Assembly (NCBI GenBank): GCA_902373525.1
Contig: CABKMN010000004.1
Location: 56,760-120,759 of the forward strand
Direction: 5' to 3'
Source of the DNA: an uncultured Bilophila sp.
GTDB lineage: Bacteria > Desulfobacterota > Desulfovibrionia > Desulfovibrionales > Desulfovibrionaceae
Length of the DNA stretch: 64,000 bases
Shown here: piece after piece, positions 1 to 8,083 of the stretch
Layout of the letters: each line of letters opens with the position of its first letter
Numbering within the stretch: position 1 is the first letter of the stretch
The notes under the pieces: model-generated
Databases searched by the model: none
The model's input: only the letters and a program-made list of their open reading frames with translations
Told to the model about the DNA's origin: nothing
Position numbers and translations under genes: made by a program

Positions 1-491
1 TCCAGAAAACTGGCACTCCCCGGCACCGAGGCCAGCATGGACGCCAACGCCGTGCTCACCGCCTTCTCGTCGGCGGGGGCCACCCGGATGGTGACGCGCT
101 GCTGGTTGCGGACCGTGACCAGCGCATTGCGGACGATGCGGACAATCCGCTCGTTCTCGTCGATCTCGCCGATGACCTTACGGACCGCCGCCGTAACCAC
201 GTTCACCAATGTGGCCTCGATCCCTTCGATATACTCGACCGACGACAGAACCGTCTCCAGCACCTTTTCCGCATGCTCAAGCCGCCCTTCCTCCTGCCCG
301 TCGCGGTAGCCTTCCTCGCGGCGCTGTTCGTAGGCTTCCCGAGCCTTGCGTTCCATGTCCGCCACCCGTTCGCGGGCGGCGTCGAGGAGCGCGGCGGCAT
401 CCAGCAACGCGGCGGCATCCGCGGCCTTGAGCACGCGCGTCCCTGCGGACGGGCACACCGAATCGCCGGTCAATCGAAACAGGGTGCCCAT
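1..491 (-). CDS. sctL: T3SS ATPase-regulator/stator protein SctL, partial
   Basis: HrpE/YscL family protein of the cytoplasmic sorting platform, which links the ATPase SctN to the SctK/SctQ pods. About 163 residues are present before the left edge; the family is usually about 210-220. The N-terminal third is a charged helix rich in Glu, Arg and Ala, followed by a YscL-like region (VEYIEGIEATLVNVVTAAV, then IRVAPADEKAV). The ATG at 491 lies inside the 3' end of sctK, a 22-base overlap that suggests translational coupling. Position after sctJ-sctK is the Yersinia order, so sctN is expected just outside the window. Identity rests on both sequence character and synteny. Confidence 0.85.
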   Translation of the reverse strand, partial: MGTLFRLTGDSVCPSAGTRVLKAADAAALLDAAALLDAARERVADMERKAREAYEQRREEGYRDGQEEGRLEHAEKVLETVLSSVEYIEGIEATLVNVVTAAVRKVIGEIDENERIVRIVRNALVTVRNQQRVTIRVAPADEKAVSTALASMLASVPGSASFL

Positions 492-1147
492 TGCGGCGCA
501 ACCTCCTTGAGCAACACTTTTTTCAGGCCGCCCCATACGGCGCGCCGCACCGCCGGAGACGGCGGATCGGGCTCTTCAACCGGTTCGGGGAAAACGTGGG
601 CCGTCCGCGACGTCAAGGCGGGAGGCCACTCCGCCCGGCACAACGCAAGGGCGAGCAGGCCATGCCGCCGCACCCGTTCCAACAGCGGCTCCCGCACGTC
701 GCGGGTCAGAAACAGTTGCCGCACGCTGCCGAGCTGGTACTGCCCGCGCTGGATGCCGTAGCGGTACAGCGGTTCACCCAACCCCTCGCGCAAGGCCAGC
801 ACCTGTTCCCGCGTGATGATGCGGGCCATCTCCACGGCATGGACGCAGACGCCGAACACCATACCGAGACGCGCCAGCGTATCCGCATCCAGAAAGGCCA
901 GACGCCGCGACTCGTCCGCGAAGTCCCAGAAACCTTCGTCCTCCGGTCCGGCAAGCCGCCACGCCAGCGAAACGGGTGAACGATGCGCCAGTTCCGCGCA
1001 CAGCGCACCGGCGTCAAGGCCGGGTACGTCCCATTCCGCCGGACATTCCCAAGCGGCGGGAGCGTCCAGCTCGCCGTTAAAGGCGAGCATGGCTCTGAAA
1101 AGCGCGGGTTTTCGGACCATTACGTCCGAAAAAAACTGTATGTGCAT
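470..1147 (-). CDS. sctK: T3SS sorting-platform adaptor SctK
   Basis: 225-residue cytosolic protein with the size and character of the YscK/PscK family, which connects SctD to the SctQ pods beneath the export apparatus. There are no membrane segments. It is rich in Leu, Arg and Trp, with a run of helices and a segment around ITREQVLALREGLGEPLYRY. YscK proteins diverge strongly, so assignment relies on its place between sctJ (24 bases upstream) and sctL (overlapping), as in Yersinia virC. An internal Met at residue 10 is an alternative start. Confidence 0.75.
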   Translation of the reverse strand: MHIQFFSDVMVRKPALFRAMLAFNGELDAPAAWECPAEWDVPGLDAGALCAELAHRSPVSLAWRLAGPEDEGFWDFADESRRLAFLDADTLARLGMVFGVCVHAVEMARIITREQVLALREGLGEPLYRYGIQRGQYQLGSVRQLFLTRDVREPLLERVRRHGLLALALCRAEWPPALTSRTAHVFPEPVEEPDPPSPAVRRAVWGGLKKVLLKEVAPQWAPCFD

Positions 1148-1171
1148 ACCCGTCCGGCTGTGTCTGCAAGG

Positions 1172-1975
1172 TTATGACGGCAGATCGTCCTGCTGTTCCG
1201 CCGCCCGCTTCCGGTTCCGCAACCACATGTCGCGCAACGAAAGCCCGACCAGCACAAGTCCGACGAGAACCGCCAGCAGGACGATCCCCGCACCGATCAG
1301 CGCGTACGGAGGCCCGTTTTCCGGCAGGAACGGCAGACCGAGGAACGTGGGGGCGGGCTGTATGGGCACGGCCACCTGTTCCCGAACCGGGACCAGCATC
1401 ACGGAAACCCGTTCGTACTCCAGATCGGGGACGGCCTTGGACGCCAGTTCGCGAATCTTGGACACGAGATTGACCACCGGCGAATCCGGGGTATGCCGCA
1501 GAAAAACGGCGGCCGAGGGCAGAATGCGCGTATCGGCGGCGGGGTCCGTACCGCCGAGGACAACGTGGACGCGGGCCGTCAGCACGCCGTCGATGCGCGA
1601 AAAGGTGTCGGACAGTTCCTGCGAGATGGCGTAAGCCATGCGCGCCTGTTCCTCGGAGGCGGAGGAAATCATCCCCTGCCCGGAAAAGACCTTGCCGAGG
1701 TTTTCGTAATCCGCCCGCGGCAGGTTGTTTTCCTTCAAAATTTCGAGGGACTGGACAAGCTGTTTTTCATCGACGGCCAGCGTGAACCCGTTCTTTCCGG
1801 CGGCGATCTTTTCGGCCTGAATGCCCCGTTTGAGGAGCGTCGCCAACATCGTATTGACCTGCGCCTCGCTCAGCCCGCGGTAGACCTCGACCTGACAGCC
1901 GAAGAGCGCGACGCAAAGCATCAGCGAAACGAGGAGCAGAAGCCAGCGCCCCTTTCCGGCATGGTGATCCGTCAT
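1172..1975 (-). CDS. sctJ: T3SS inner-membrane ring lipoprotein SctJ
   Basis: Forms the inner MS-like ring together with SctD. The lipobox LFGC follows a hydrophobic signal segment (LLLLVSLMLCVALFGC), so lipidation is expected near residue 26. The YscJ/FliF ring-building domain follows (EVYRGLSEAQVNTML and later RVHVVLGG), with a C-terminal membrane helix (about residues 210-235) and a basic tail. I use the ATG at 1975, preceded by AGGGGA; an in-frame GTG at 1999 would add eight residues. 267 residues is close to the family size. The sctI stop lies 28 bases upstream. Confidence 0.93.
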   Translation of the reverse strand: MTDHHAGKGRWLLLLVSLMLCVALFGCQVEVYRGLSEAQVNTMLATLLKRGIQAEKIAAGKNGFTLAVDEKQLVQSLEILKENNLPRADYENLGKVFSGQGMISSASEEQARMAYAISQELSDTFSRIDGVLTARVHVVLGGTDPAADTRILPSAAVFLRHTPDSPVVNLVSKIRELASKAVPDLEYERVSVMLVPVREQVAVPIQPAPTFLGLPFLPENGPPYALIGAGIVLLAVLVGLVLVGLSLRDMWLRNRKRAAEQQDDLPS

Positions 1976-2003
1976 ATGTCCGTCCCCTGTTTCCGTCACG
2001 TAC

Positions 2004-2552
2004 CTACCCCTGCTGCTTCAACAACGATTCGAATCCCTGATTGACCTGCTGCGAAAGTTGGGAACCGCCGGTCGCCTGCACCCTGAGCATGCCGACGAGG
2101 TATTGCAGGCGGTACAGCTCGGCAACGGAAGCGTTCCCGCCGCCGACTCGTTCGAGCAGCCGGGCCAGTTCCCGTATGGAGTCGTCCGGGCGCATCTCCA
2201 CGGACTGCGCCGTTTCGGCCCCCTCGACCCGCCGGAACCCGACGCGCTCCACATCGCCGGTGCGCCATTCCGGAGCGGGCACCTCCTGCGGACGGCCCAC
2301 GGCCTCCTCGGGAACCCCCGCAGCCCGCCCGGACGAACCATCCGCCGGTTGGACGGGACCGGAAGCGTTGCGCGCCGCCGTCTCCGAGGCATTCCGATCC
2401 GCCGGGGCGTTCAGGGCGTCCTCAAAGGCGCGCACAAGCTCCGCCGGAGGCTGCCCCTGCGGGCCGGAGCTCCGCAGTTCGGCCCCTTTGGAGACATTGA
2501 GCTTTTCCAGCGCCTCAAGGAGTTTCGTCGCCCCCAGACCGGAAATGTCCAT
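2004..2552 (-). CDS. sctI: T3SS inner rod protein SctI
   Basis: 182-residue protein whose C-terminal about 40 residues match the inner-rod pattern (LYRLQYLVGMLRVQATGG, then QQVNQGFESLLKQQG): an amphipathic helix that packs in the rod beneath the needle. The middle is low-complexity, rich in Ala, Gly, Pro and Ser, and probably disordered, which makes the protein longer than Yersinia YscI (about 115). ATG at 2552 has GGGAG upstream. It lies between the YscG-like gene and sctJ; no yscH equivalent separates them. Confidence 0.85.
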   Translation of the reverse strand: MDISGLGATKLLEALEKLNVSKGAELRSSGPQGQPPAELVRAFEDALNAPADRNASETAARNASGPVQPADGSSGRAAGVPEEAVGRPQEVPAPEWRTGDVERVGFRRVEGAETAQSVEMRPDDSIRELARLLERVGGGNASVAELYRLQYLVGMLRVQATGGSQLSQQVNQGFESLLKQQG

Positions 2553-2572
2553 AGCAACTCCCGCAGGGTATC

Positions 2573-2947
2573 CTACTGATCCCGCCGGAGCTTTTCAAGC
2601 AGTCCGGCGGCGAGTTCCGCGCTCGCCCCCTCGCCTTCGGACAGAGGAAGAAGCACGGCTTCCGCCTCATCGTTCCGTCCGGCCAACGTATAGCACAGGC
2701 CGAGCACGGCAAGCGCGTCCGCATCGTCCGGCGCGACGGCCAGCACTTCCTCTTTCAGAATCCGTTCGACCTCGGCGTAATCGTCCACGACGACATGGCT
2801 CATGGCCTTGCCGATGAGCGCGGGGACGAATCCGGGACGGAGGGCGAGCACGCCCGCGTAGATGGTCCGGGCGTCCGCCACGTTTCCCGTGTGGCACGCG
2901 GCATTGGCGACATCAAGCAGGCGGCTGATCTGGGCATCGGACAACAT
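2573..2947 (-). CDS. TPR protein, YscG/PscG-like needle chaperone
   Basis: 124-residue protein of three TPR-like helical pairs (for example TGNVADARTIYAGVLALRPG and DDADALAVLGLCYTLAGRND). In Yersinia and Pseudomonas, YscG/PscG is a TPR protein that, with YscE/PscE, keeps the needle subunit unpolymerised in the cytosol. This gene occupies the YscG position, directly after sctF. I chose the ATG at 2947, which has GGAG seven bases upstream; a longer frame starts at 2986 without a better ribosome site. An HrpB1-type TPR protein is an alternative label. Confidence 0.7.
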   Translation of the reverse strand: MLSDAQISRLLDVANAACHTGNVADARTIYAGVLALRPGFVPALIGKAMSHVVVDDYAEVERILKEEVLAVAPDDADALAVLGLCYTLAGRNDEAEAVLLPLSEGEGASAELAAGLLEKLRRDQ

Positions 2948-3005
2948 GACGAATCTCCAATCATAAAAGGATATGGGCAAAGGCACTTCCCGCAGACGGA
3001 CAAAC

Positions 3006-3032
3006 GGGAGAAGGGGGGCGGCCCCTTCTCCC
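3006..3032. terminator. GC-rich hairpin between sctF and the YscG-like gene
   Basis: Perfect 11-bp inverted repeat GGGAGAAGGGG / CCCCTTCTCCC with a 5-base loop, in the 182-base gap behind sctF. On the minus strand it is followed by GTTTGTC, a poor T-tract, so it may be a weak terminator or a 3' stabilising structure. Either would raise needle mRNA over the downstream genes. Confidence 0.5.
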
Positions 3033-3129
3033 CGGCGTTATCCCGTCCGGCGCGGCAAGTGCGGGATGGAGCCGCGCCCGGACGTCCGGGGTGCGGTCCC
3101 GGAGCCCGTGCGCCGGCCGGGCAACATTC

Positions 3130-3390
3130 TCAGCCGGTGCGCTGGGCAAGGCTCTTCATCATGTCGGTCATGCTCTTGGTGACGGACGAGAGCGATTCCA
3201 TCATCGCGTTGTACTGGCCGACCTCAAACTGGAGGGCCATCATGTCTTCGGGGCTGACCTGATCCTGACTGAGCATCTCGTTCATCTTCGTCTGGAGCGC
3301 CTGCCCCTTCTTGCTGATCGAGTCGAGACCGCTGTTGAACAGTTCATTGACGTTCAATCCCGGCGTTCCGCTGGTACTGCCTATATTCAT
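3130..3390 (-). CDS. sctF: T3SS needle subunit SctF
   Basis: 86 residues, the usual needle-subunit size. It has the N-terminal Gly/Ser/Thr-rich flexible segment, a helical hairpin, and the polar C-terminal helix ending SMTDMMKSLAQRTG. It polymerises into the extracellular needle. ATG at 3390 follows GAGGAAG at good spacing. It is flanked by YscE-like and YscG-like chaperone genes, the arrangement that keeps Yersinia YscF soluble. The C-terminal helix of such subunits is recognised by the NAIP-NLRC4 inflammasome in mammals; that is family knowledge and untested here. Confidence 0.88.
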   Translation of the reverse strand: MNIGSTSGTPGLNVNELFNSGLDSISKKGQALQTKMNEMLSQDQVSPEDMMALQFEVGQYNAMMESLSSVTKSMTDMMKSLAQRTG

Positions 3391-3414
3391 GGCTTCCTCG
3401 CTACGGTTGGAGAA

Positions 3415-3627
3415 TTACCGGGCCATCTTGTCCACGGCGCGCAACGCCGCCTGAGTCGCCTCACGGACGGCCTGCGCCACGGCCCATTCATCCGGGACCA
3501 GCCCCGTGTCCATATGCCGCTTGACGGCCGCATCCATATCCAGAATCTCGTTCCGGATGTCCTGCACCCCTCTGCCGAGGGGATCGTCCTCAAGGACATC
3601 CAGCACGGAAACCATTGCGTCACTCAT
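3415..3627 (-). CDS. Small YscE/PscE-like needle co-chaperone
   Basis: 70-residue acidic, all-helical protein located between sctD and sctF, exactly where Yersinia yscE (about 66 residues) sits. YscE/PscE pairs with YscG/PscG to bind the needle subunit. Sequence similarity in this family is too weak to call by eye, so the function is inferred from position, size and helical character. Its ATG at 3627 (GAGAGG upstream) overlaps the end of sctD by 8 bases. Confidence 0.6.
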   Translation of the reverse strand: MSDAMVSVLDVLEDDPLGRGVQDIRNEILDMDAAVKRHMDTGLVPDEWAVAQAVREATQAALRAVDKMAR

Positions 3628-5104
3628 CGGAACCTCTCAGTCGATACACGATTATCCGTCCATCCTTGCGGAGCTTCAACTCCTTCACGCCGATGGACTC
3701 GAGCACATAGCCGCCGGGCATCAGGCCGCCTTCGAACACGCGCCGTCCCGTGCTCAGGCTGATGAAGCGCATGGGCTTCAACGTGACGCCGGTGATCTGA
3801 AAACCGGAAACCTCGCCGCTCGGGGCCGCCCCGTCCTCACCGGAGGCAAACGGCGCGGGGGAAGCCTCGCGCCGGGCTTCGGCTTGCGGGCGCGGCTTCT
3901 CGAACGAGGCGACGACCTCGAAAACCACGGGGACGCCGAGTTCCGCCCTGACCTTGTCCAACACCTCGTCGAGCCGTCTGCGCTGGTCCACGTCGAACCG
4001 TCCGGCCAGTTCCACCCTGCCGGGCAGATACCGGGCCTGCACGAAGGCCAGTTCCGCCGCTTTCAGGCGCGGAAGCAACGCGGCCTCAACCGCGTCGGCG
4101 TGGCGTATGGAACGACTCAGGCGGTTCCACAGGGTTTCATCGCGCAATTCCGGCACGTCGTCACGGACGGCGGAAAAGGCCCGCTCCTCCACCAGTCCGT
4201 CCTTCATGTACCCGGAAACGTTCAGGCCGTCTTGCGGGTTGTCCGTCTTTTCCTGCACGGCAAGCGAAAAGCCCCGGCTGGCGAACGCGGACGCGACCGC
4301 ATCGACCCGATCCCCACGGACCGTCACGTCGAGATACACGGGATAATGCACACCTTGTGCCAATCGCAACACGTTGGCCCGCTCCGCGTCATTGAGCAGC
4401 ACGCCTTGTATAACGACGCCCTGCCCCTGCGGCGTCACAACCAGCGTCGCAAAGCCGTTTTCAGCGATAATCCGTTGTATTTCCTTCACTCTCTTGTCGG
4501 CATCCGGCACACGCCCCTCATAGGAGAACGTCAGTCCGCACAGGCCGAGCAGAATCAGAAACACCAGCGCCAGCTTTCGGGGCGGCAGGGACCGCAGTTT
4601 CCCCCAGCATCCTTTGCCAACGGTGTTGGCATTCGGAGACGCTCCCGTTTCGGACAGTGCCAACGGATCGTCGAGCAGAATCACGTCTTCCTCGTCAGGA
4701 GGCGGAGGCGTTTCGGCCTTCCCTTCGGGCGAGGTTGAACGCCGTTCCTGCAAACGGGCGGCGACCTGCCGCCACGCGTCCGCCGTCTCGTCGGGAAGCG
4801 CCCATGCGAAACAGGTCAGCCCCAGAAAGAACGGCGTGCGCTCCGGAACGTCCGCCCCGTCGGACGGCAGGGGTTTCCCTTCCAGCGTCACGTCGCCGTC
4901 GAGGGGGGTAATCCGCACCGATGCCCCCTCTTCCGTAACCGCAATGGCAAACGCGGCGTGACGGGCCGCGACCGAGCTGTCCTGAAGGATGATGTCGCAG
5001 GAGTCGTCCGAACCGACGAGCTGGTCTCCCGCAGGCAAGACGAGCTCAGCCCCCAGATGGGGGCCAGAGAAGACACGAAAGAGAACGACGCCGGACACGC
5101 TCAT
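3620..5104 (-). CDS. sctD: T3SS inner-membrane ring protein SctD
   Basis: 494-residue single-pass protein. The N-terminal about 110 residues form a forkhead-associated-like cytoplasmic domain (FSGPHLGAELVLPAGDQLVG, then SVAARHAAFAI). An acidic Pro-rich linker and one membrane helix (about residues 187-205, LALVFLILLGLCGLTFSY) follow, then a periplasmic part with BON/ring-building repeats. It forms the outer concentric inner-membrane ring around SctJ and contacts SctC. The start overlaps the stop of sctC by four bases (ATGA). The C-terminal about 60 residues, after a disordered linker, look like an extra small beta-rich module. Confidence 0.88.
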   Translation of the reverse strand: MSVSGVVLFRVFSGPHLGAELVLPAGDQLVGSDDSCDIILQDSSVAARHAAFAIAVTEEGASVRITPLDGDVTLEGKPLPSDGADVPERTPFFLGLTCFAWALPDETADAWRQVAARLQERRSTSPEGKAETPPPPDEEDVILLDDPLALSETGASPNANTVGKGCWGKLRSLPPRKLALVFLILLGLCGLTFSYEGRVPDADKRVKEIQRIIAENGFATLVVTPQGQGVVIQGVLLNDAERANVLRLAQGVHYPVYLDVTVRGDRVDAVASAFASRGFSLAVQEKTDNPQDGLNVSGYMKDGLVEERAFSAVRDDVPELRDETLWNRLSRSIRHADAVEAALLPRLKAAELAFVQARYLPGRVELAGRFDVDQRRRLDEVLDKVRAELGVPVVFEVVASFEKPRPQAEARREASPAPFASGEDGAAPSGEVSGFQITGVTLKPMRFISLSTGRRVFEGGLMPGGYVLESIGVKELKLRKDGRIIVYRLRGSDE

Positions 5105-6972
5105 GGAGTACCCGCCGACGCTTGCGGTCGTACGACGACCGGGACCTGCTTCGCGGGAGCGGAAAGCGGAACCGCCGTGGCGGGCGTCACGCTCTGATCC
5201 AGTTGAGGCCGTTTGCGGGAGCAGCCGCTCTGCGGCGCCGCCGGGACACGTTCCTCGTAGTCCGCCTGCGTCGGGGAACGGTGGAAACTCGGGTCGTCCA
5301 CGCGATCCGGCGTGGTGGGAATCTCATCCAGATGAATGACTTTCGGCGTGATGAGGATCAGGCGCTCCATGCGCTTGGTTCCCTTGCTCGTCGTCTTGAA
5401 CAGGTTTCCGATGACCGGGATATGCATGAGGATCGGCACGCCGCTGGCATCCGTGGACTTCTGCTCGTAGTAATACCCGCCGATGAGCAGGCTCTGTCCG
5501 GCGCCCACAATGGCCTGCGTGTTGATCTTGGTCTGCTTGATGGGAGGAACGCCCGTGCTCGTGGACGGCGTATCGTTGCCGTCGTTCTGGTCGTCCTGCA
5601 CGCTGACCGCGAGCTTGATGGAGGTCTGCCCGCGCTCGTTGCGGATGATGTGCGGGGTCACGCGCAGGACCGTCCCGGCCTCGACCTTGAACAAATCCAC
5701 GGCCTGATAGCCTTCCACTTGAATGTAATAGGTGCTGGTGTTCTCCAGCGAGGCCTGCACGTTGTCCACGGTCAGTACCGAAGGCCGCCCCAGCATCCGC
5801 GCTTCGCCTTCGGCTTCAAGGGCCTGAATGCGGGCAAGGAAGAAGTCCGCCCCGTGGGTATAGATGGTGGAAAGGTTCATGCCCGTTCCGGACGGGGAAC
5901 CCATTTCCGGCAGGGGAGAAAACTTGCCGCCGTCTCCGGAAAATTCGCCGCCCGTGCTCCAGCCCTTGTTCCGTGCGTTCGCGCCCTGATAGGTAACGCC
6001 CAGATCACGCTTGAAGTCGGAGTCGATGTCCACGATGGCGGCGTGGATTTCCACGAGCTCCACGGGCTTGTCGAGGTCGCTGATCACCTTGGCGTAATAG
6101 GGCATCCGGTATTCGGCGTCGTTGACCAGCACCGCGTTGACGCGGGGATCGGCCATGATGTTGACCTGCGTGACAGTCTGCGAAACGGACGGAGCCTGCC
6201 CGTCCTGTTGCGGCGCGGAAACGGTTTCCGGGGCCACCGGCGTCATTCGGCCCTGCGCCGCAAGCCCGGTGCCGGAGAGCTTGCCGACCGTAGCGGTATC
6301 CTGCGTGACCCGCGTGGCCGAGTTGGGCGATCCCGTGACCATGGCCCGGAGGATGCTCGCCACGCCGGGAATGGTCACGGTCTTGTCCATGCTGTTGACG
6401 GTCATGTCCTCCGCCCATGCGTATTTGAGCGGAAACACGTTCATGACGAAATTGGAAGTCTGGGCCTCTTCGAAGGCGGTCACGGCGGCCATGATCTGGC
6501 TGAGATACGCCGGAGGACCGGTCACGACGATCATGCTGCCCCCGGGGGCCAGCGTCGCCGGAAGCTGGGGAGAAAACACGGCCGACTGCCGGAGCATCTG
6601 GAACAGCCGCTCCGCGCTCATGACCTTCGGGGTGATGAACGTACGGGAAATGTCGGATTCGTTGTAAAAATACAAGGTTGATCCGAGGCGGTACCACGTC
6701 ACGCCAAACGCCGCCTGCATGCCTTTCAGAAAGGTTTCCGGCGGCACGGCGTCGAAACGCCCGCTGACCTTGCCGACCACGCTGGGCGTAAAGGAGGCTC
6801 CGAGCCCCTGCGAGCGCGCAAAGTTCGTGAGGATGGAGGTCAGGTCCTCGTCATCGGCATAGTGGGTATACGGCTGCGCAAACCCTCCCCGCGCGGCGAA
6901 CGAAGGACACGGCGCGAGGCACACCCCCAGAACAAGGATCAGAATCAGCGAAAAGAGACCGCACAGCCGCAT
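5101..6972 (-). CDS. sctC: T3SS outer-membrane secretin SctC
   Basis: About 623 residues from the ATG at 6972, which opens a clear signal peptide (MRLCGLFSLILILVLGVCLA, cleavage after SFAA). A longer frame to 7059 would bury the signal peptide, so I reject it. The order is N0 domain, N1/N3 secretin modules (FVMNVFPLKYAWAED), a Ser/Thr/Pro-rich insert around residues 240-270, then the secretin barrel (VEIHAAIVDIDSDFKRDLGV and the VPILMHIPVIGNLFKTTSK signature). It forms the outer-membrane ring. Translation is coupled to the upstream chaperone gene through a TGATG overlap. Confidence 0.93.
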   Translation of the reverse strand: MRLCGLFSLILILVLGVCLAPCPSFAARGGFAQPYTHYADDEDLTSILTNFARSQGLGASFTPSVVGKVSGRFDAVPPETFLKGMQAAFGVTWYRLGSTLYFYNESDISRTFITPKVMSAERLFQMLRQSAVFSPQLPATLAPGGSMIVVTGPPAYLSQIMAAVTAFEEAQTSNFVMNVFPLKYAWAEDMTVNSMDKTVTIPGVASILRAMVTGSPNSATRVTQDTATVGKLSGTGLAAQGRMTPVAPETVSAPQQDGQAPSVSQTVTQVNIMADPRVNAVLVNDAEYRMPYYAKVISDLDKPVELVEIHAAIVDIDSDFKRDLGVTYQGANARNKGWSTGGEFSGDGGKFSPLPEMGSPSGTGMNLSTIYTHGADFFLARIQALEAEGEARMLGRPSVLTVDNVQASLENTSTYYIQVEGYQAVDLFKVEAGTVLRVTPHIIRNERGQTSIKLAVSVQDDQNDGNDTPSTSTGVPPIKQTKINTQAIVGAGQSLLIGGYYYEQKSTDASGVPILMHIPVIGNLFKTTSKGTKRMERLILITPKVIHLDEIPTTPDRVDDPSFHRSPTQADYEERVPAAPQSGCSRKRPQLDQSVTPATAVPLSAPAKQVPVVVRPQASAGTP

Positions 6973-7421
6973 CAGCGTCCCATACTCCAGTGCATGCCGG
7001 AAAACGAGAACGGCGAGAACAAAGCCGCCGCCCCGCCCTGTACCTGATTTTTCCACCATGCGAGGTCATTGAGAAAATCCTTGGCATGCCGGGGCATGGA
7101 CTCGGCTGCGGCGGCGTTCAGCGGAACCATGAGGTGCAGCGACAGCCTGCCCTCTTCCACCGAAAGCACCGTCCGCCGGGTACGGGCGGCGGCGACGGCC
7201 CGAGAAGCGCATTTCCGCAGCAACTCGTCGGCGTCCCGCTCGGCCTCCGGAAGCGGCCCCAAATCCGCGTGCAGGATACCCGTCCGGCCATCGGGAGAGA
7301 ACAGTTCCATGTCCAGCTCCCCTTCAAGACGGAAACGAAAAACGCCCCGCGCGTCCGGAGAAGCCTTCCTCCAGCCCGCCGCCGAGGTGATGGCATCCGC
7401 AGATTCTTGCAATAAAGCCAT
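6972..7421 (-). CDS. CesT/YscB-family T3SS chaperone
   Basis: 149 residues with the alpha/beta pattern of class I T3SS chaperones (FRFRLEGELDMELFSPDGR and GRLSLHLMVPL strands flanked by helices). Its place directly before sctC matches Yersinia yscB, which with SycN escorts the gatekeeper YopN. The SycN-like gene at 13009 and sctW at 11882 make that pairing plausible here. The start at 7421 has an AGGAGG site; the frame extends 16 residues upstream without one. Function is inferred from fold pattern and synteny. Confidence 0.65.
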   Translation of the reverse strand: MALLQESADAITSAAGWRKASPDARGVFRFRLEGELDMELFSPDGRTGILHADLGPLPEAERDADELLRKCASRAVAAARTRRTVLSVEEGRLSLHLMVPLNAAAAESMPRHAKDFLNDLAWWKNQVQGGAAALFSPFSFSGMHWSMGR

Positions 7422-7469
7422 GCTGCCTCCTGTGAAGGAAACTATGCGGTCTTCTCCAGTCCCTGTCAA

Positions 7470-7724
7470 TCATACGCGAAGGCCGCGAGTGACGGGGGCC
7501 GCCAATTCACCGTCCAGACGCCGCTCCTTCGCGCACTCGTCAAGCTGGCGATCCACGGTTTCCACCCGCCTGCCGATGGCCTCGACCTGCCGCCGCTCGG
7601 CGTCGGTCAGTGCGTCCCACGGGCGGCCTTCGGCTTCAAGACGTTCCGCAAGAACGGACAACGCCTCCGAGCACGCGCACAAGTCTTCCAGAAAACGATC
7701 CTGCTGTTCGCTGTTCGTGTTCAT
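7470..7724 (-). CDS. Unknown 84-residue coiled-coil protein in the T3SS operon
   Basis: Not recognised. ATG at 7724 opens a short, charged, all-helical protein (EDLCACSEALSVLAERLEAE and RRQVEAIGRRVETVDRQLDE) without membrane or signal segments. It is separated by 10 bases from the gene upstream and 48 from the YscB-like gene downstream, so it is cotranscribed with the translocon and secretin genes. Size, acidity and helicity suit a small chaperone or co-chaperone, but nothing fixes a partner. Confidence 0.6.
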   Translation of the reverse strand: MNTNSEQQDRFLEDLCACSEALSVLAERLEAEGRPWDALTDAERRQVEAIGRRVETVDRQLDECAKERRLDGELAAPVTRGLRV

Positions 7725-7734
7725 GGCGGACGCC

Positions 7735-8073
7735 CTAGCTGTATTGCAGGTTCGGAACGGAAATGCCCTTGCGGAAGCAATAGGCGTCAAGCTGCTCCTG
7801 CTTCAACGACATATGCGAAACGACGCCGGACGGCGAACGGGTTTCGAGATACGCCATCTTGTTCCCCGTGTTCGCATAATACGGCGTGAAGGCGTAGCTC
7901 CTCCCGGCGCTGTCCCGCTCGGTCACGGTGGGCCCGGCGGGCGTGACCGCCTTTCCCGAAGCGCCCGAGAGCGTGTTCATGGCGTTGCCGAGAGCCGCAC
8001 CGCCGCCGTTTCCCTGTACGTTGTTTACGGAAATATCCGCAATCCGCTGCGTGCCGATACCGTCAACAGGCAT
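7735..8073 (-). CDS. Unknown 112-residue protein, possible secreted T3SS substrate
   Basis: Not recognised. ATG at 8073 has TAGGA at proper spacing; the ATG at 8079 is too close to that site. The first about 45 residues are rich in Gly, Asn, Ser and Ala and lack charge, like an N-terminal secretion segment. The rest is a small compact domain (YAFTPYYANTGNKMAYLETR, then SHMSLKQEQLDAYCFRKG). It follows the minor translocator by 10 bases. In SPI-2 this position holds sseE and effector genes, so a secreted accessory protein is reasonable but unproved. Confidence 0.5.
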   Translation of the reverse strand: MPVDGIGTQRIADISVNNVQGNGGGAALGNAMNTLSGASGKAVTPAGPTVTERDSAGRSYAFTPYYANTGNKMAYLETRSPSGVVSHMSLKQEQLDAYCFRKGISVPNLQYS

Positions 8074-8083
8074 GGTCATTTTC

